Part shown: positions 5,737 to 6,609 of the stretch, piece after piece
Numbering within the stretch: the stretch's first letter is position 1
How the letters are laid out: the number at the start of each line of letters is the position of its first letter
DNA from: an uncultured Alphaproteobacteria bacterium
GTDB taxonomy: Bacteria > Pseudomonadota > Alphaproteobacteria > Rickettsiales > Midichloriaceae
Length of the DNA stretch: 6,609 bases
Direction of reading: 5' to 3'
NCBI GenBank assembly: GCA_903860855.1
Contig: CAIOSF010000243.1
Coordinates: 1-6,609, forward strand
Position numbers and translations under genes: made by a program
The notes under the pieces: generated by a model
What the model was told of the DNA's origin: nothing
Databases searched by the model: none
What the model saw: the letters and a program-made list of their open reading frames with translations, nothing else

Positions 5737-6609
5737 ATGAAGGAAGCGCTTAGGGCACAAAGAGATCTTGATATTCTGGATATCGAAGCAAATGGTCTTT
5801 ACCAGGATGGTAAGTGTGTTTTTACCTCTAGTGATATAAGAGAGATGAAGGACTCTAATAACAACCGATATCTTCGCATCTTATTAATGTATTTTGAGCA
5901 TAGGGGCATTGGTAAAGCTCCAAATGATCCTCCTGTAAACCCTCTTTTTGATACGATAAAGTTTAATGAGCTAAAGGTTGTCGAGCCATTTTCCACTATA
6001 TCAACTGTAGATATAGCAATGAGGAATGGTGGTAATTTCGGTGTTTCATATGATAAAGCGTACTTACGATCAGTGTTCTTGCCTGAATTGATAGACAACA
6101 TGGTGAGGATTACCGAAAGGGATGTGCCATATGAGACTAAAATCAGTCAAATGCAAGAGGTTGTAGAGAAATTATTTGGACCAAGCTGTATAACACAAGA
6201 AGAAAAAGATAGATTGCGGGAGACATCACGTGATGTCTCTAGAGGGCTTGTGCAGCTATCGACGGTAATGGGGCTTGATAATAGCTCATTCGTTGGGCAG
6301 CTTATCGCCATAATAACAAAGTTCATTCAAGGTATTTGGAAGAGGGATGTTGGTTTTATAAGTGAGATTCATGAGGAAGATTTGCGGCTTGCAGTGACCA
6401 GGGCTATGACTTTAAAAGTTGGTGATCAGACAGAATTCGCTAAAGATATTACATTTTTAGCTAATACCTTTGGTTTAGAACACAAGCAGATGGTGGAGGG
6501 GTCGAAAATCAAAGTTGAGGGCCAGCAAACCCCGGAGTCCATAAAGCGTATGGCTGGAGCATTTGATAGCCTTATCGAACAAAATAAACAAGGACCAAAT
6601 AAAGATGAT
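5737..6609 (+). CDS. Unrecognised soluble protein, 3' end beyond the window
   Basis: An open frame of 291 codons runs from the ATG at 5737 to the window end with no stop, so the C-terminus is missing. I do not recognise a family. The visible part has no signal peptide or clear membrane helix. It looks like a mixed, mostly helical cytosolic protein: a charged N-terminus (MKEALRAQRDLDILDIEANG), Asn/Asp- and Pro-containing loops at about 38-72, and helical stretches at about 107-148 and 155-180. A more hydrophobic amphipathic helix lies at about 186-202 (FVGQLIAIITKFIQGIW), and the end is charged and low in complexity (EQNKQGPNKDD, 281-291). An in-frame stop at 5713-5715 limits the start. The ATG at 5737 lacks a clear ribosome binding site; an internal ATG at 5845 has a purine-rich AGAGAG beside it but would discard plausible coding sequence. 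Its partner genes lie outside the window, and secretion or enzymatic function cannot be judged. Confidence 0.8.
   Translation, partial: MKEALRAQRDLDILDIEANGLYQDGKCVFTSSDIREMKDSNNNRYLRILLMYFEHRGIGKAPNDPPVNPLFDTIKFNELKVVEPFSTISTVDIAMRNGGNFGVSYDKAYLRSVFLPELIDNMVRITERDVPYETKISQMQEVVEKLFGPSCITQEEKDRLRETSRDVSRGLVQLSTVMGLDNSSFVGQLIAIITKFIQGIWKRDVGFISEIHEEDLRLAVTRAMTLKVGDQTEFAKDITFLANTFGLEHKQMVEGSKIKVEGQQTPESIKRMAGAFDSLIEQNKQGPNKDD
6220..6239. repeat. Perfect 20-bp palindrome inside the last gene
   Basis: The arms GAGACATCAC and GTGATGTCTC are exact reverse complements with no spacer, centred on CACGTG. The site covers codons 162-168 of the partial protein (residues ETSRDVS) and does not break the frame. 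It could be a protein-binding site inside a coding region or a chance palindrome kept by the codons. Confidence 0.9.

Noticed and set aside
5799..6101. 100-codon minus-strand open frame under the last gene
   Set aside because: The plus-strand frame is open for 291 codons with better protein-like composition; this one is short and featureless.
1..6609. tRNA, rRNA, CRISPR array, insertion sequence or phage attachment site
   Set aside because: No T-arm motifs, no regularly spaced repeats, no transposase or integrase sequence and no terminal inverted repeats were seen on either strand.

Overview
The window is AT-rich bacterial DNA with standard stop codon usage (TAA, TAG and TGA all end genes). 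It carries mostly cell-envelope genes typical of an alphaproteobacterium. A TAXI-family periplasmic binding protein, a YciB-type septation protein, a DgkA-type kinase and a DUF2066 protein together suggest Alphaproteobacteria, perhaps a host-associated Rickettsiales- or Holosporales-like lineage. That placement is an inference from gene families and base composition; there is no rRNA or other marker gene.

Layout from left to right. Positions 1-139 are intergenic. A plus-strand gene (140-748) encodes a two-pass membrane protein shaped like the input half of a sensor kinase with no output domain. It converges on a minus-strand pair: an unrecognised protein with a glycine-rich tail (1254-1973), then a DgkA-family diacylglycerol kinase (821-1186, possibly starting at 1243). 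A gap of about 290 bp with promoter-like and inverted-repeat sequence separates this pair from a second minus-strand pair: yciB (3714-4247), overlapping by 8 bp a TAXI-family solute-binding protein with a long proline-rich and disordered N-terminal stalk (2267-3721). Only 50 bp separate yciB from a divergent plus-strand DUF2066 protein (4298-5533), whose N-terminal coding region holds a run of eight G. After a 203-bp gap containing a near-perfect dyad, an unrecognised soluble protein starts at 5737 and runs off the window end without a stop. It contains a perfect 20-bp palindrome.

Working together: most recognisable products sit in or across the inner membrane (DgkA lipid recycling, YciB envelope and septation, TAXI binding protein, exported DUF2066 protein, sensor-like protein), so this reads as an envelope-related neighbourhood. 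No TRAP permease, kinase partner, mobile element, CRISPR array, tRNA or rRNA was seen. I found no convincing multi-gene novel system. The best candidates for a second look are the stalked orphan TAXI protein, the output-less sensor, the G8 tract, the two dyad/palindrome sites and the two unrecognised proteins.
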